DNA of 64,000 nt from Echinarachnius parma (taxonomy: Eukaryota > Echinodermata > Echinoidea > Clypeasteroida > Echinarachniidae), in NCBI GenBank assembly GCA_037951105.1, contig JBAMJV010003787.1, positions 62,001 to 126,000 on the forward strand, in the 5' to 3' direction. Below are positions 27,401 to 33,722 of this stretch, in pieces; position 1 is the first letter of the stretch; every line of letters starts with the position of its first letter. The notes under the pieces are model-generated. The model was not told the origin of the DNA, made no database searches, and worked only from the letters and a program-made list of their open reading frames with translations. The position numbers and the translations under genes are program-made.

Positions 27401-30400
27401 TCAGAGATACAGATCTACACATGTATAATATATGTGAACAGAAATTTTGTTACATTAAGTTTTGTAGACCTGTCAATATTTTCTATGATAGATCTTTCTG
27501 AGGTAGTTCTAGTTCTTGATAAATTTGTAATGAGATATTTTCATCTAAATGTTATGAAAAAAAACCCCCAAAAGCTAATCATGTTCACAATTGTAAGTTA
27601 TCTAAATGGCAAAATAATGAAGTTTGATATGTTAGCTTTAATTAAATACCCATTTGTAGTCAAGACACCATGTCTTCATGAAGATATTTTTAAAAGTTTT
27701 TTTAATACTGAAAATGCTCATAATTTGTCAGTCCAAATCTTACCCCATGATAGATTTTGTACAGAAAACCCCATTTTCTACACATTATGTTACAATAAAT
27801 ACACTATTTGATGTGCAACTTTCACGCTTGATGACTTTGTGCACTTATAATGTCTAGAGATCTTCATGTGTACAAAATTTCAAGTAGTTGCCACTCATTT
27901 GTTAGTACAGAATTAAATAACTAAGCTTTTTTTTTTGTTCATTGCATTGCAGCCAAAATATACAGGGTGGCCGCGAAAAACGGAACGGGGCACTTCCCAA
28001 TTTTTTTTTTTCTCCATCGGATAGGGTGTCTTTTCCAATGAAAAGCGATACCAAGAACAGTAATTTTGGTCCGTAGTTTTTGTTTAAGGGAGCTGTGAGT
28101 GACACCATGTCAAGTTCCCATTTTTGTCAATTTTTACCAAGTCAGTGCCTGATAAATTGGACTTACTGCCCGTCATAGTATCGAACAACTATGCACATTC
28201 TCTCGGCACACAGCTGAATGCACACTAACAATGGTCACTCACAGCGCCCTAACACAAAAACTACACGACCAACATGATTGTTCTTGGCATCGTTTTTCAT
28301 TGGAAAGGACACCCTATCCGATGGACATAATCATTTTGTTACTTTATTTTCGGAAGTGCCCCGTTCTGTTTTTTTTTGGGCCGCCCTGTGTAGTCTGCAC
28401 AAGGTTCAAATAACTTACTTTGATGTGACCTTCTTCTGCACACTGGAACCTGTTGTCGTTCACCAGATCATCTACCCGTAACTGGTCTTCATTGAAGTAA
28501 TTGCAGGTTGGATCGCCTGATAGAGGAGAAATAGAAACTTTGTTTAGAATAAGTAAACCAGTTATGTTTTTAGGTTCTGTTTTTAAGTATTAATCATACA
28601 TTTCGACCTTGTTTATCCAGCATGCATCCTAATATGCGATTCATGCTCAGACAAAGTAGATTAGATCTGAAATTTAGGCCCTTAAACATGGTGTATGAAA
28701 TGGTAATATGAACAAAATATTTGGATGTGGCCTTATAAAGTTTTACAAACTTATTTACCCCTCAACGACATCAGAGTAGGTCTGAACTTCTGTGTGATTA
28801 GTGATGCTGTACAGCAGATGATGAACATGGGCAGGCAAAACCTTCATCAGGACTGAATTTGTCTCTTTTTACAGACCAAAATCTCTCCAAGTTGGATTTA
28901 AAGACATTTATAGACGAGCTTTCTACAACATACAAGGGTAGACTGTTCCATTCGTTTATCACTCTCTGTGAAAAAGAACACTGCCTCAACTTTAAGTTGA
29001 CGTGTTTCTTCTGCAGTTTATACTGGTGACCTCTAGTTCTGCTTCCGGATGAAATATCAAACAGCTTTGATGGGTGAAGATCGTCAAGACTGTGTATTAT
29101 TTTGTATATCTGGATCATATCTGCTCTATGTACAGTGAACAGTTTCAAACAAGATTTTTTTTTTAGGTGCGAAAATAAAATTGCTACATAGATTATTGCT
29201 AGATTATTTCTATAGTCAGTATAGTCTATAGATTGCTAGATTATGGCCAGCAAATAACTGATGGTATCAGAATACTTTTAACAGGAAAGTGCAGAACTTT
29301 CTGGTCAGACTGGAATTTAATAACTTGTAAGATAAATAAAACTTGTAAGATATAATTTAAAACTAATACTTATGAGTACATGTACATGTATGTAACCATG
29401 CTTGAATGGTGGAAAAAACAAAACATATTTAAATGGCTAGAACTGAAGTAAGAAAAAGTTAGAAGGCCGTTTTCATTAAAAGAAACAGCTATTAACACCT
29501 GAAAGTTTTAACCATGTCTTTTCAAAAAATTGCAAAAGTAATATTTGCTTAAGGGGAGACTGTACCTTTTTTTGAAAATTTCATTGTTTGGCCTTTGTTT
29601 CTCTTTAAACTTGGCAGAAATGTTTTTGTAGTGACAAAAAGACGATTTCAACAGTAATTTTCAGTAATTTTGTATCTCGAGGTCACGGTCAAGGTCACAG
29701 GTCATAAAACAAAGGAAAACAAAGCGATTTTGTATTTCCCAAATAACTTTGTCCCTGATAGTCCTATTGCTCTGAAATTTGGAGGAAAGCTTCATTATGC
29801 ATGACTCTACAAGTTGAACTACAGCCATTTCATTACCATTTATAACAACTGATTTATGAAGCATTAAAGATAAATATTAATTACGTAACATGATATTGAT
29901 AATTAAAATATGATTATTCAAATTATACATATGTGACACATATAAGTGTAGTTCAGATTGTTCAGACAGGTGTCCTCTACAAGTGTGCCATTTTTCAGGT
30001 GAATTAAAGAAACTATAGAGAGTCAGGAAAGGAAACGGTGCCATAACGTTGGCATTATTCAATATCTGAGAAAGAGCCATTTAAAGTTTTGTTTTCTTTA
30101 TATTTTAAGTACTTCGTCTCATTAATTTTTATCACTTTTTGAGGGGTCTAGAATACATATTTTCTGTTCAAACTTTGCAAGATGATAATTGAATGTACAA
30201 AGAAGATGGCTAAGTAAAAATACTTTTTTAGACATAAAATAACATTTTGGGCAAATTTGGGGTACAGTCTCCCCTTAAAATAATCAGAGGGATCATAACA
30301 ATAAGAGTTAAAAGCCACTTTGGTTAGTATATTTTCGAAAATGTGAAGGCATTATCAAATAAATATTGGGGCCCAACATTTATTCTAATCTTAAATATTG

Positions 30401-33400
30401 ATGGATATTTCAACTGTTTCTGAATCAATTTTGATAGAAAATAAATTTTCTATAAAATGACATGCTTTGCTTTGATGAGTATTACACAACACCAACGGCA
30501 ACAGCCAAGACAATTTGCACAGTGTTGAGTGTTGCCAATTCCACATATATGTGACCCGCTATAGCAAAACATGGTACTTGTCGGTAATTCATGTTTAGAA
30601 GAAATGGGCATTTTAAGTTCACACAATGTGTGTCAAAGACCTGTTGTAAAATTGAAAGAATCATATCTTCGCCAATTATTTACCAATTAGTTAGAACAAA
30701 GCATCAAATGAAAGCTTGTGATGAGTCCTTTCTAATGGTGTGAAAATCTACATTTTGATTTTTACCAACAAAATTGCCGGGGTTTGCTATAGCCGGTCAC
30801 ATATTTCCCACAGAATTTTGTTTGTTTTTACCACGAGCTGCAGGGAAAATATTGTGGTCTCGGGTTACCTTATAATCAGGGCTCGACACTCGCACTGGCC
30901 CGGGGCCAGTGAATTGCACTTCGGGCCAGCAAAATAGTATAAAAATCATATTTTGGTGGCCAGATCGGGCAAACAGATTTTCAACACGACATTGACAAAA
31001 TTAGAAAATCTTGTTTCTACCATCTATAAACTAATCAAAGGTTAGATCAGGAATAGCCAGGAAAGAGTGATATTTTGTAGAGTAAAAAGTTAACTAGTAT
31101 AACATTTTTAGGCCCGTAAATTTTTCTTTTGGGCCTTCAGGAAAGGGGGAGAAATTATTTTACCAGCCTGACTGGGCCACTGACAAAAAAAGGTAAGTGT
31201 GGAGCCCTGTTATTGTTAATATTGCCTTATTGGGCTTGTTTTCAGGTGTTCTGTTTTTTGTTTGTTCATGAAATAATCTTATAATCGAATGAGCGCGCAC
31301 AGACACGCGAATTTCGCACGCTTGCAAAACAATTTTAAGAATGCACGGATACGGATTACGGATACATATTCCGCATCAATCAATGCTTTTCCATCGCTCG
31401 CAAGGAGATTTTTCCGAGTCCGCTTGTTATTGCATGAAGACTTGAAGTTGAAGTTGTTTGCGTTTCCGCAGGTTTCTGTATGGAGCCTACATGTATGGCT
31501 ACGGACGAGTTGGCAACACTGATTCGCATCAATCAATGCTTTTCCATCGCTCGCAAGGAGATTTTTCCAAGTCCGCTTGTTTTTGCAAGAAGACTTGAAG
31601 TTGAAGTTGTTTGTGTTTCCGCAGGTTTCTGTATGGAGCCTAACTATGGCTACGGACGAGTAGGCAACACTGAATATGCAAGTTGCAATTAATTGCATGA
31701 GTCCATGAGTAAAGACTCCAAGTCCAACATATTTTTTACAAATTATCTTTGAATGTGAATTGCATTTACAAACTGCAAATTCGATCATCATAATGTCTTT
31801 AATGATCATTCCAGAATTTACATTATTTCAATATTTGTTCATTTAAAGGGATCTATTAACTTTGTTGAGATGTGCAAAAACTGATGAATGGTTGATGCAA
31901 TATATATTGTTGTTATCTCATATGTCCACAGGGTATTGTGTGAAAATTTCAAGTCAAATGGACAATGTATGGCCAAGTAATGAGCGAAAATGCAAAGTGA
32001 TATTGGGTGATATTCACCAACTCACTGCATTCACTTTGTACAGGGATGAAAATCTCGCCCGGAGATTTTCTTATCTGAATACTTCAAGCATACATATCTT
32101 TGTAATGAAAGGGAAATTTGAAAAACCGAAAGCTGTCCCATGATTTTATTGTTAATACGAATACAACAAGGTATAAAGGAACCACTAGAATTAAAATTTT
32201 ATTTTGAGGATTTGGACAATGTTACTAAGTCCCTTTAAGTAATAAGTAAGTAGTTTCAGTATTAGACTATTGTGATTCCATTTTACTCTCTACAACTGTC
32301 GAAAACATGTAAACATGATAAACGTAAACGGGTGCCGATGCGATGTGCAATTCTCAATCTCAGTTAAAGTGATACCTGTTAAGTGTCAGATATTGCACAA
32401 AATGACATTTGAGACTTCAATCCTATATCAATATCATTGTAAAATACAATTGAAAGATTTGTGAAAGTTTGAAAGAAAACTAACACTGTTTACCTAGTGA
32501 AAAAAACGAATATTGAGTTCATATTTTATCACCGAATACTGATGGTCTGCCATACTTTTGTCGCAGTAATGAATGATCCGTTTGAGATATTCGCACCAGT
32601 GTATTTTTACACACGTAGTATGGTAGGTGTACTACACATCGGCACTGTTTTTAATATCGGCACCCCGCGTAATATTTGTTTTTGCGCGTGTTGTAAAAAA
32701 TCGCGCATGAGATGATGCGCGCTACCCTTACAAACTGAACTGGTCGAAATTTTGAGGAGAAATAATGCGTTGATCGTCCGCTACGAGTAATACGATAAAT
32801 AATACCAACATCGCACAAGAAATTTTGAGTTGCGTGCATTGTCAATGAGGGTTGAGGGGGTGCCGGTATTAAAAACACTTCGAACTCGTGAAGCCAAAAA
32901 ACAACGCGCGCGTTCGAAGGCGATATCTCGAAATATAATTAATATATCGCAAATCTGATCATCGCATCGGAATCTGCACTATTTTCTCAATATGTGAGTA
33001 CAATTTCAAGAAATTTGAATGATTTTTAAGTCTTAAACTGTCGGAAATGTTTTAGGGTGCCGATGCGGGGGTCACTCAATCATACATAATTCATGGAATT
33101 TGAACTCGCTCGGCTCAAAGTTCAATCTCCGGAATGTTCTCACGGGTGCTGCATGCGGACGTTCTCAGCTGAGACATTGTACCTTTTTTCAATTGCGTTG
33201 ATTAATGCTTTAGAAATAATGATTTTCAATGATAATTATCTTCATACTAAGTAAAGGGACATTTGAAAAAATCAAACCCTATTTTATTCTTCTCTTACCA
33301 TAAGCTAAACAACACGGCAGAGGAGAAACGAGGAAGCTCCAAGTATTTTTCGTGGAGTTAGACACTTTACCTAGATCACTAATACTAGCGTTCTGTCGAG

Positions 33401-33722
33401 TTAAATCTCAGTATGCATTCAATCAGTTAAAGTTAGCGACATGCGGAGTACCGCCCTGCTGACTACAACTTCAGAAGGTTCAGAAGGAAACAAGAACATG
33501 AAAAGGGGTGAAGCCACGCACAAAGCAACGGGGCAGGCCCCGGTTGCGCTTCGTTCCACCATCGTCAACCAACGAATCTCACCAGGTCAAGGAGGAAATA
33601 AATGGTAAATAAAACATTATTCATTGTTTTCTCGAACATTTCTACTCACCCCAATCTTCAGACGACAAGAGGTTGTCCTGCATAAACCTATCTTCAACAT
33701 CGGACATAAAATCTAGAGCCAT
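5981..33722 (-). CDS. ATF6: ATF6, ER-membrane bZIP transcription factor (14 coding exons, complete)
   Basis: Joined exons (transcript order): 33722-33650, 28516-28419, 20238-20109, 17864-17773, 17066-16733, 16484-16309, 14398-14321, 12433-12326, 11120-11011, 9934-9611, 9168-9087, 7689-7507, 6968-6884, 6243-5981. All have AG/GT borders and matching phases; the sum is 2136 nt, 711 residues plus stop, close to vertebrate ATF6 (about 670-700). Order: acidic/Ser-Pro-rich activation region (1-301), bZIP basic region (302-327) with the family motif [10 protein letters not shown], zipper (328-363), transmembrane helix (about 381-399) with the N-x-x-P pair (N395, P398) needed by site-2 protease, site-1 protease motif RALL (421-424), then an ER luminal domain with conserved blocks [18 protein letters not shown] and [11 protein letters not shown]. 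In ER stress the family moves to the Golgi, is cut by S1P and S2P, and the bZIP fragment activates chaperone genes. The start has an A at -3, G at +4, and an in-frame stop at 33735-33737. No classic ER-stress element was seen just upstream. Alpha versus beta type cannot be settled here. Confidence 0.93.
6363..6557. mobile_element. MITE with TACCGTAAAACTCCGTG ends
   Basis: Ends TACCGTAAAACTCCGTGTAT / inverse; internal GTATAAGACGCACCCCC repeats and an A30 tract at 6426-6455. Inserted 120 bp upstream of the last ATF6 exon, in the intron. An element type widely seen in animal genomes. Confidence 0.7.
6884..6968 (-). CDS. ATF6: ATF6 exon 13
   Basis: In phase 0, out phase 1: [18 protein letters not shown] then [10 protein letters not shown]. 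Near-identical to the family block HLLLPA-THNKT-RPKMS. Contains sequon NIT. Confidence 0.93.
7058..7185. repeat. Poly-G tracts in GC-skewed transposon debris
   Basis: G runs at 7064-7079 and 7161-7176 in a GGGGGCACC context, resembling the poly-G interiors of the hAT-like elements elsewhere in the window. ATF6 intron 12. Confidence 0.4.
7214..7310. repeat. Short dispersed repeat K2
   Basis: TTCAGGACTGA...GGGATCAGTCCCGAATAG, about 95 bp with weak inverted ends; a related copy is at 51534-51627. Confidence 0.4.
7403..7484. repeat. Short dispersed repeat K1, copy 1
   Basis: About 80 bp sharing TTCGAGATTCTGAAATCCCC and ATAGACTTTG with copies at 11325-11402 and 14113-14186; flanked by TTAA-containing ends. 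Lies right beside the ATF6 exon 12 donor. Confidence 0.5.
7507..7689 (-). CDS. ATF6: ATF6 exon 12, conserved luminal block
   Basis: In and out phase 0, 61 codons, ending [18 protein letters not shown]; the D-T-F-Y-V-V-S-F-R block is diagnostic for ATF6. The acceptor is a CAGCAG tandem (NAGNAG), so one extra Gln may be included or skipped. Three further copies of its first two thirds plus acceptor lie upstream (7762-8253). Confidence 0.92.
7762..7883 (-). pseudogene. Tandem copy 1 of ATF6 exon 12 (acceptor side)
   Basis: Repeats the CAGCAG acceptor and the first 40 codons or so in an open frame ([31 protein letters not shown]), then diverges where the exon should continue. 194 bp from the real exon. 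Confidence 0.8.
7954..8086 (-). pseudogene. Tandem copy 2 of ATF6 exon 12
   Basis: Same segment 203 bp further upstream: [15 protein letters not shown] then a stop. More diverged than copy 1. Confidence 0.75.
8155..8253 (-). pseudogene. Tandem copy 3 of ATF6 exon 12
   Basis: Furthest copy, with an internal deletion and frameshift (start AAG to [15 protein letters not shown]). The CAGCAG acceptor string is still there. Confidence 0.7.
8344..8906. mobile_element. TTAA MITE, family B
   Basis: Flanked by TTAA; ends AGGGATAGTTGAGTT / inverse. About 555 bp, central GGGGCCCC palindrome, no ORF. The TTAA target and AGGG-type end suggest mobilisation by a piggyBac-like transposase (inference). Confidence 0.8.
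9087..9168 (-). CDS. ATF6: ATF6 exon 11
   Basis: In phase 2, out phase 0: [18 protein letters not shown] followed by [10 protein letters not shown]. Corresponds to the vertebrate ELRGWVHRHE region. Strongly basic, predicted helical. Confidence 0.85.
9611..9934 (-). CDS. ATF6: ATF6 exon 10, luminal start with S1P site
   Basis: In and out phase 2. Encodes [17 protein letters not shown], then [19 protein letters not shown]421-A-L-L424 fits the site-1 protease R-x-x-L rule and aligns with human RRHLLGFS. A Ser-rich loop ([14 protein letters not shown]) follows, then [16 protein letters not shown], equivalent to the NTTESLRL block. N-glycosylation sequons: NTS, NES, NQS, NIT. Confidence 0.9.
10036..10152 (-). 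pseudogene. Tandem copy of ATF6 exon 10 (acceptor side)
   Basis: 218 bp upstream of the real exon. Acceptor TATTGCAG kept; reads [36 protein letters not shown], then RKLDNSH and stop. The S1P motif RALL is CALL here. No good donor before the stop. Confidence 0.8.
10380..10460 (-). repeat. Degenerate tRNA-derived SINE head
   Basis: Minus strand has GGTTTGATTCC, a pol III B-box variant, preceded by TTTAGCAATCTGGGAG as in the fragment at 10925-11000. Confidence 0.4.
10925..11000 (-). mobile_element. 5'-truncated tRNA-derived SINE next to exon 9 donor
   Basis: Minus strand AGAGCACCGGTCTAGCAATC, then CTGGTTCGAATCCCGTCGG: A-box remainder and B-box of a tRNA. It begins about 10 bp inside the intron after the exon 9 donor. 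No complete cloverleaf. Confidence 0.6.
11011..11120 (-). CDS. ATF6: ATF6 exon 9, transmembrane helix
   Basis: Acceptor TTCTTCTCAG, donor GTAAATATT; in phase 0, out phase 2. Basic juxtamembrane stretch (LKKMHSS) then [19 protein letters not shown], a single hydrophobic span. The FNLAP pair N395/P398 corresponds to the asparagine and proline that human S2P cleavage requires. A longer open frame in another phase overlaps this exon but breaks the reading frame of the gene and was not used. Confidence 0.9.
11325..11402. repeat. Short dispersed repeat K1, copy 2
   Basis: TTCGAGATTCTGAAATCCCC ... CACTCGGTTCCCGTAGG; same family as 7403 and 14113. Confidence 0.5.
11536..11723. mobile_element. MITE with TACAGTCAAACCTGTC ends
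   Basis: Ends TACAGTCAAACCTGTCTATA / inverse (AGGTTTGACAGTA); internal GGTGGTCT repeats. Its interior is part of the tandem unit at 11700-12325. Confidence 0.75.
11700..12325 (-). repeat. 145/146-bp tandem array fusing MITE interior to ATF6 exon 8 end
   Basis: Four extra units; junction string GACAGGTTC recurs with starts of CAGGTTC at 11781, 11926, 12072, 12217 and, in the real exon, 12362. Each unit holds about 90 bp of the neighbouring MITE, 20 bp of intron, the exon 8 donor and its last 37 bases. Copies are nearly identical, so recent or homogenised. Confidence 0.9.
12326..12433 (-). CDS. ATF6: ATF6 exon 8, leucine zipper
   Basis: In and out phase 0, 36 codons: [36 protein letters not shown]. 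Heptad hydrophobics and the S-E-N-x-x-L core match the ATF6 zipper. The last 37 bases and the donor are repeated four more times in a 145/146-bp array downstream. Confidence 0.92.
12434..13054. other. ATF6 intron 7, no recognised feature
   Basis: AT-rich with short TATAA-rich palindromes around 12650-12680. Nothing coding seen on either strand. Confidence 0.4.
13055..13651. mobile_element. TTAA MITE (AAGGGGAATGAAACG ends) with nested element
   Basis: TTAA on both sides; ends AAGGGGAATGAAACGCC / inverse GTTTGACTCCCCTT. Interrupted at 13124-13321 by another MITE. A partial relative lies at 21463-21745. Confidence 0.7.
13124..13321. mobile_element. Nested MITE with GGCCCGGCGCAGACAG ends
   Basis: Arms GGCCCGGCGCAGACAGAGCC and CGACTCGACTGGTTTTCAG repeated inversely at the right end; GC-richer than its host element. 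Confidence 0.75.
14113..14186. repeat. Short dispersed repeat K1, copy 3
   Basis: TTCGAGTTTCTAAAATCCCC ... CACTCGGTTCCCGTAGTC, followed by TTAA. Confidence 0.5.
14321..14398 (-). CDS. ATF6: ATF6 exon 7, bZIP basic region
   Basis: In and out phase 0, 26 codons: [18 protein letters not shown] then LSRKKKKE. This is the DNA-contacting basic region, almost identical to vertebrate ATF6. Asn, Arg, Glu, Ser, Ala and Cys of the N-R-E-S-A-C signature are all present; the lysine-rich end doubles as a nuclear localisation signal. Confidence 0.95.
14478..14844 (-). mobile_element. tRNA-derived SINE, near full length
   Basis: Minus strand: A box TTGGTAGAGCGC, B box GAGTTCGAACCC, then a body with CAAGACAATTAATCCACATT and TACCCAGGTGTATAAAT, and a tail ending in GCGCTTAGAG ... 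GGTGCTATATAAAT with AT-rich 3' end. A second copy is at 53361-53673. Confidence 0.75.
15122..15230 (-). pseudogene. Tandem copy 3 of ATF6 exon 6 (donor side)
   Basis: Reads [17 protein letters not shown] then [14 protein letters not shown] in an open frame, followed by GTAGATG. Upstream of it the exon sequence gives way to a T/G-rich intron stretch. Confidence 0.8.
15349..15375 (-). repeat. Remnant of a further exon 6 repeat unit
   Basis: Only ACATTAGGAGGGCA and the flanking CTCACATCT of the unit remain, next to the MITE at 15376. Confidence 0.5.
15376..15912. mobile_element. MITE family D, copy 1
   Basis: TIR AAACTGGGTTCCAAAAGAAA / inverse, 537 bp; internal palindrome with TTTCTGTGATTTTT arms. 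Inserted inside the exon 6 repeat array. Confidence 0.8.
15913..16016 (-). pseudogene. Tandem copy 2 of ATF6 exon 6
   Basis: [31 protein letters not shown] in frame, followed by GTAAAC as possible donor in phase 0, like the real exon. Confidence 0.8.
16141..16250 (-). pseudogene. Tandem copy 1 of ATF6 exon 6
   Basis: [31 protein letters not shown] in frame; 172 bp from the real exon. An 8-base insertion displaces the donor. An AACCAG acceptor-like site precedes GCCAAGATGCAG. Confidence 0.8.
16309..16484 (-). CDS. ATF6: ATF6 exon 6
   Basis: Acceptor CATCTGCAG, donor GTAAGT; in phase 1, out phase 0; reads [15 protein letters not shown] ... [13 protein letters not shown]. Gly/Gln/Val-rich linker before the bZIP. 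The last 105 or so bases plus the donor are repeated three more times downstream (to 15122), with a further remnant at 15349-15375. Confidence 0.85.
16733..17066 (-). CDS. ATF6: ATF6 exon 5
   Basis: Acceptor ATCATGCAG, donor GTAATATT; in phase 0, out phase 1; 111 codons. Starts [17 protein letters not shown] and ends VTIKHIPG. Pro/Ser/Lys-rich low-complexity linker between activation domain and bZIP, with a second K-x-E motif (IKLE). The exon is clearly more GC-rich than its introns. Confidence 0.85.
17249..17330. repeat. hAT-like end with poly-G
   Basis: CAGGCCCGTAGCCAGGAGG followed by a G18 tract; matches the common CAGG-type terminus of hAT MITEs. Other end not found. Confidence 0.4.
17357..17738. 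mobile_element. TTAA MITE, family C (reverse)
   Basis: TTAA flanks; right end AGGGATCTATTAACTTTG inverted, left interior TAACATTGTCCAAATCCTC. Five or more relatives in the window (31843, 44868, 45500, 47734, 56605). Confidence 0.75.
17773..17864 (-). CDS. ATF6: ATF6 exon 4 (IKNEPLSP motif)
   Basis: In phase 1, out phase 0. Encodes [18 protein letters not shown] followed by a Ser-rich run. Family members have the equivalent K-x-E-P-x-S-P block; IKNE also fits the psi-K-x-E SUMO-acceptor consensus (inference). Confidence 0.82.
17865..19125. other. ATF6 intron 3, AT-rich
   Basis: Low-complexity AT with many ATGTACA/TGTACAT strings and a TCTCTC run at 18740. No gene or clear transposon recognised. 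Confidence 0.35.
19126..19726. mobile_element. hAT-like element with GCAAGTAAA repeats
   Basis: Right end reads inversely CAGGACTCAACACTAGCACT; left end has GGCACTAGCACTTGCCC. Interior repeats CGGGCAAGTAAAA in both orientations. Related in style to the element at 30877. Confidence 0.55.
20109..20238 (-). CDS. ATF6: ATF6 exon 3
   Basis: Acceptor CTTTTAG, donor GTAAGT; in phase 0, out phase 1. Encodes an acidic stretch with [16 protein letters not shown], a plausible acidic/hydrophobic activation segment. Two decayed extra copies of this exon lie upstream (20283-20985, 21046-21160). Confidence 0.8.
20283..20985 (-). pseudogene. Copy 1 of ATF6 exon 3, split by a MITE
   Basis: Left part (CACCAGGCCTTGGCAAGG) and right part (TCAACTGACTGCTGGGGGCA ... 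AGGGTATTCTAAAG) match exon 3 and its acceptor, but with frame-breaking insertions. The family B MITE at 20322-20892 sits between them in a TTAA. Confidence 0.75.
20322..20892. mobile_element. TTAA MITE, family B, inside exon 3 copy
   Basis: TTAA on both sides; the empty site can be read from the true exon (GGTCAACATTG versus GGTTAATATTG), which proves the ends and the TTAA target duplication. Confidence 0.85.
21046..21160 (-). pseudogene. Copy 2 of ATF6 exon 3, degenerate
   Basis: Keeps GAGGTCATCAGAGGTCAACT and a GAGCTC piece, no open frame. Older than copy 1. Confidence 0.55.
21463..21745. mobile_element. Partial TTAA MITE (AAGGGGAAGGAAATG end)
   Basis: Left half of the family seen at 13055-13651 (TTAAAGGGGAAGGAAATGC, then TGCAGAATTCCTGTCACTTT). 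Confidence 0.5.
21931..22588. mobile_element. Foldback with long arms and CA-rich loop
   Basis: Arms of about 140-157 bp (21931-22087 against 22449-22588) made of TTTCGTCAATTG-type strings; the 360-bp loop contains CACACA-rich DNA (22160-22390). Confidence 0.7.
22589..23231. other. AT-rich intron DNA
   Basis: Contains ATTCAAATATTC strings at 22713 and their inverse near 23100, possibly a diverged foldback. Nothing coding. Confidence 0.3.
23232..23772. mobile_element. MITE family D, copy 2
   Basis: TIR AAACTGGGCTCCAAAAGAAA / inverse, 541 bp, similar along its length to copy 1 but with the internal arm order reversed. Confidence 0.8.
24578..26011. mobile_element. 1.4-kb TTAA element carrying a GC-rich THAP cargo
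   Basis: TTAA flanks; ends AGGGGACGTCCGGATGATTT / inverse AAATCGTCCGGACGTCTCCT. The interior (24720-25860) is clearly GC- and CpG-rich against AT-rich surroundings and contains a THAP-domain ORF, so it may have captured a gene's first exon. Confidence 0.65.
25553..25749 (-). pseudogene. THAP-domain exon, frameshifted
   Basis: Minus strand opens [16 protein letters not shown] then [12 protein letters not shown] at the usual place (CARWLANIG), and RNRVVC: C-x4-C ... W ... C of a THAP zinc finger. One extra base at about 25569 shifts the frame; in the next frame the expected EDHFEPE follows, giving C-x2-H. A GTGAGC donor then follows. THAP domains bind DNA and occur in host proteins and P-type transposases; origin not decided. 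Confidence 0.6.
26270..26340. repeat. SINE/LINE-type 3' tail with ATT microsatellite
   Basis: AATGCGCTATATAAAAATG followed by ATTATTATT, resembling the 3' tail of the SINE family at 14478. Confidence 0.4.
26835..27960. other. ATF6 intron 2, AT-rich
   Basis: No transposon ends recognised. A 179-codon plus-strand ORF (27272-27811) has low-complexity AT-biased composition and no family resemblance; I do not call it a gene. Confidence 0.35.
27961..28392. mobile_element. Foldback MITE next to exon 2 donor
   Basis: TIR TACAGGGTGGCCGCGAAAAA / inverse (GGGCCGCCCTGTGTA); arms share GGAACGGGGCACTTCC and ACCCTATCCGATGGA. TA flanks suggest a Tc1/mariner-type insertion (inference). Confidence 0.7.
28419..28516 (-). 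CDS. ATF6: ATF6 exon 2
   Basis: Acceptor CTATCAG, donor GTAAGT, in phase 1, out phase 0. Reads [12 protein letters not shown]...EEGHIK, acidic, part of the N-terminal activation region. A foldback MITE (27961-28392) ends only 26 bp downstream of its donor. Confidence 0.8.
28795..29148 (-). pseudogene. LINE reverse-transcriptase C-terminal fragment
   Basis: 116 codons, [20 protein letters not shown] ... [12 protein letters not shown] ... [18 protein letters not shown], the C-terminal motif of CR1/L2/jockey-type non-LTR retrotransposon ORF2. 5'-truncated, as usual for dead LINE insertions. Same strand as ATF6, in intron 1. Confidence 0.75.
29255..30490. mobile_element. Old family B-like MITE, interrupted
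   Basis: Right part 30330-30480 keeps GGGGCCCAACATTTATTC and GATGGATATTTCAAC, as in family B; left part is more diverged. Interrupted by 29549-30278. Confidence 0.45.
29549..30278. mobile_element. TTAA MITE with GGGGAGACTGTACC ends
   Basis: TTAA flanks, ends AAGGGGAGACTGTACC / inverse GGTACAGTCTCCCC, 730 bp, no recognised ORF. Confidence 0.75.
30548..30803. mobile_element. MITE with TATGTGACCCGCTATAG ends
   Basis: TIR TATGTGACCCGCTATAGCAA / inverse (TTTGCTATAGCCGGTCACATA minus one base), 256 bp. Confidence 0.75.
30877..31209. mobile_element. hAT-like MITE (CAGGGCTCGACACT)
   Basis: Ends CAGGGCTCGACACTCGC / inverse AGTGTGGAGCCCTG; interior GGGCCAGT repeats. Target duplication not clear. Confidence 0.65.
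31372..31675. repeat. 153-bp tandem duplication in ATF6 intron 1
   Basis: Two units (31372-31524, 31525-31675). On the minus strand an open frame spans both: [18 protein letters not shown] and [18 protein letters not shown], period 51 codons. No family recognised; whether it is coding is unknown. Confidence 0.7.
31843..32238. mobile_element. TTAA MITE, family C
   Basis: TTAA flanks; AGGGATCTATTAACTTTG ... TGTTACTAAGTCCCT. 388 bp. Confidence 0.8.
32239..33649. other. ATF6 intron 1, 5' part
   Basis: Contains an inverted pair TTAATATCGGCACCCC (32651) / GGGGTGCCGGTATTAA (32857) and GGTGCCGATGCG at 32331 and 33057, likely a decayed foldback. CpG content rises near exon 1, as expected near a promoter. 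Confidence 0.35.
33650..33722 (-). CDS. ATF6: ATF6 exon 1 (start codon)
   Basis: Encodes [13 protein letters not shown]... ending NLLSSEDWG, which matches the conserved N-terminal NLLSPEDWG block of ATF6. The exon ends in phase 1 at a GTGAGT donor. ATG context is AAAATGG, and TAA in frame six codons upstream closes the reading frame. Confidence 0.9.

Noticed and set aside
27272-27811. 179-codon plus-strand ORF
   Set aside because: AT-biased composition, low-complexity, no recognisable domain and lies inside an ATF6 intron.
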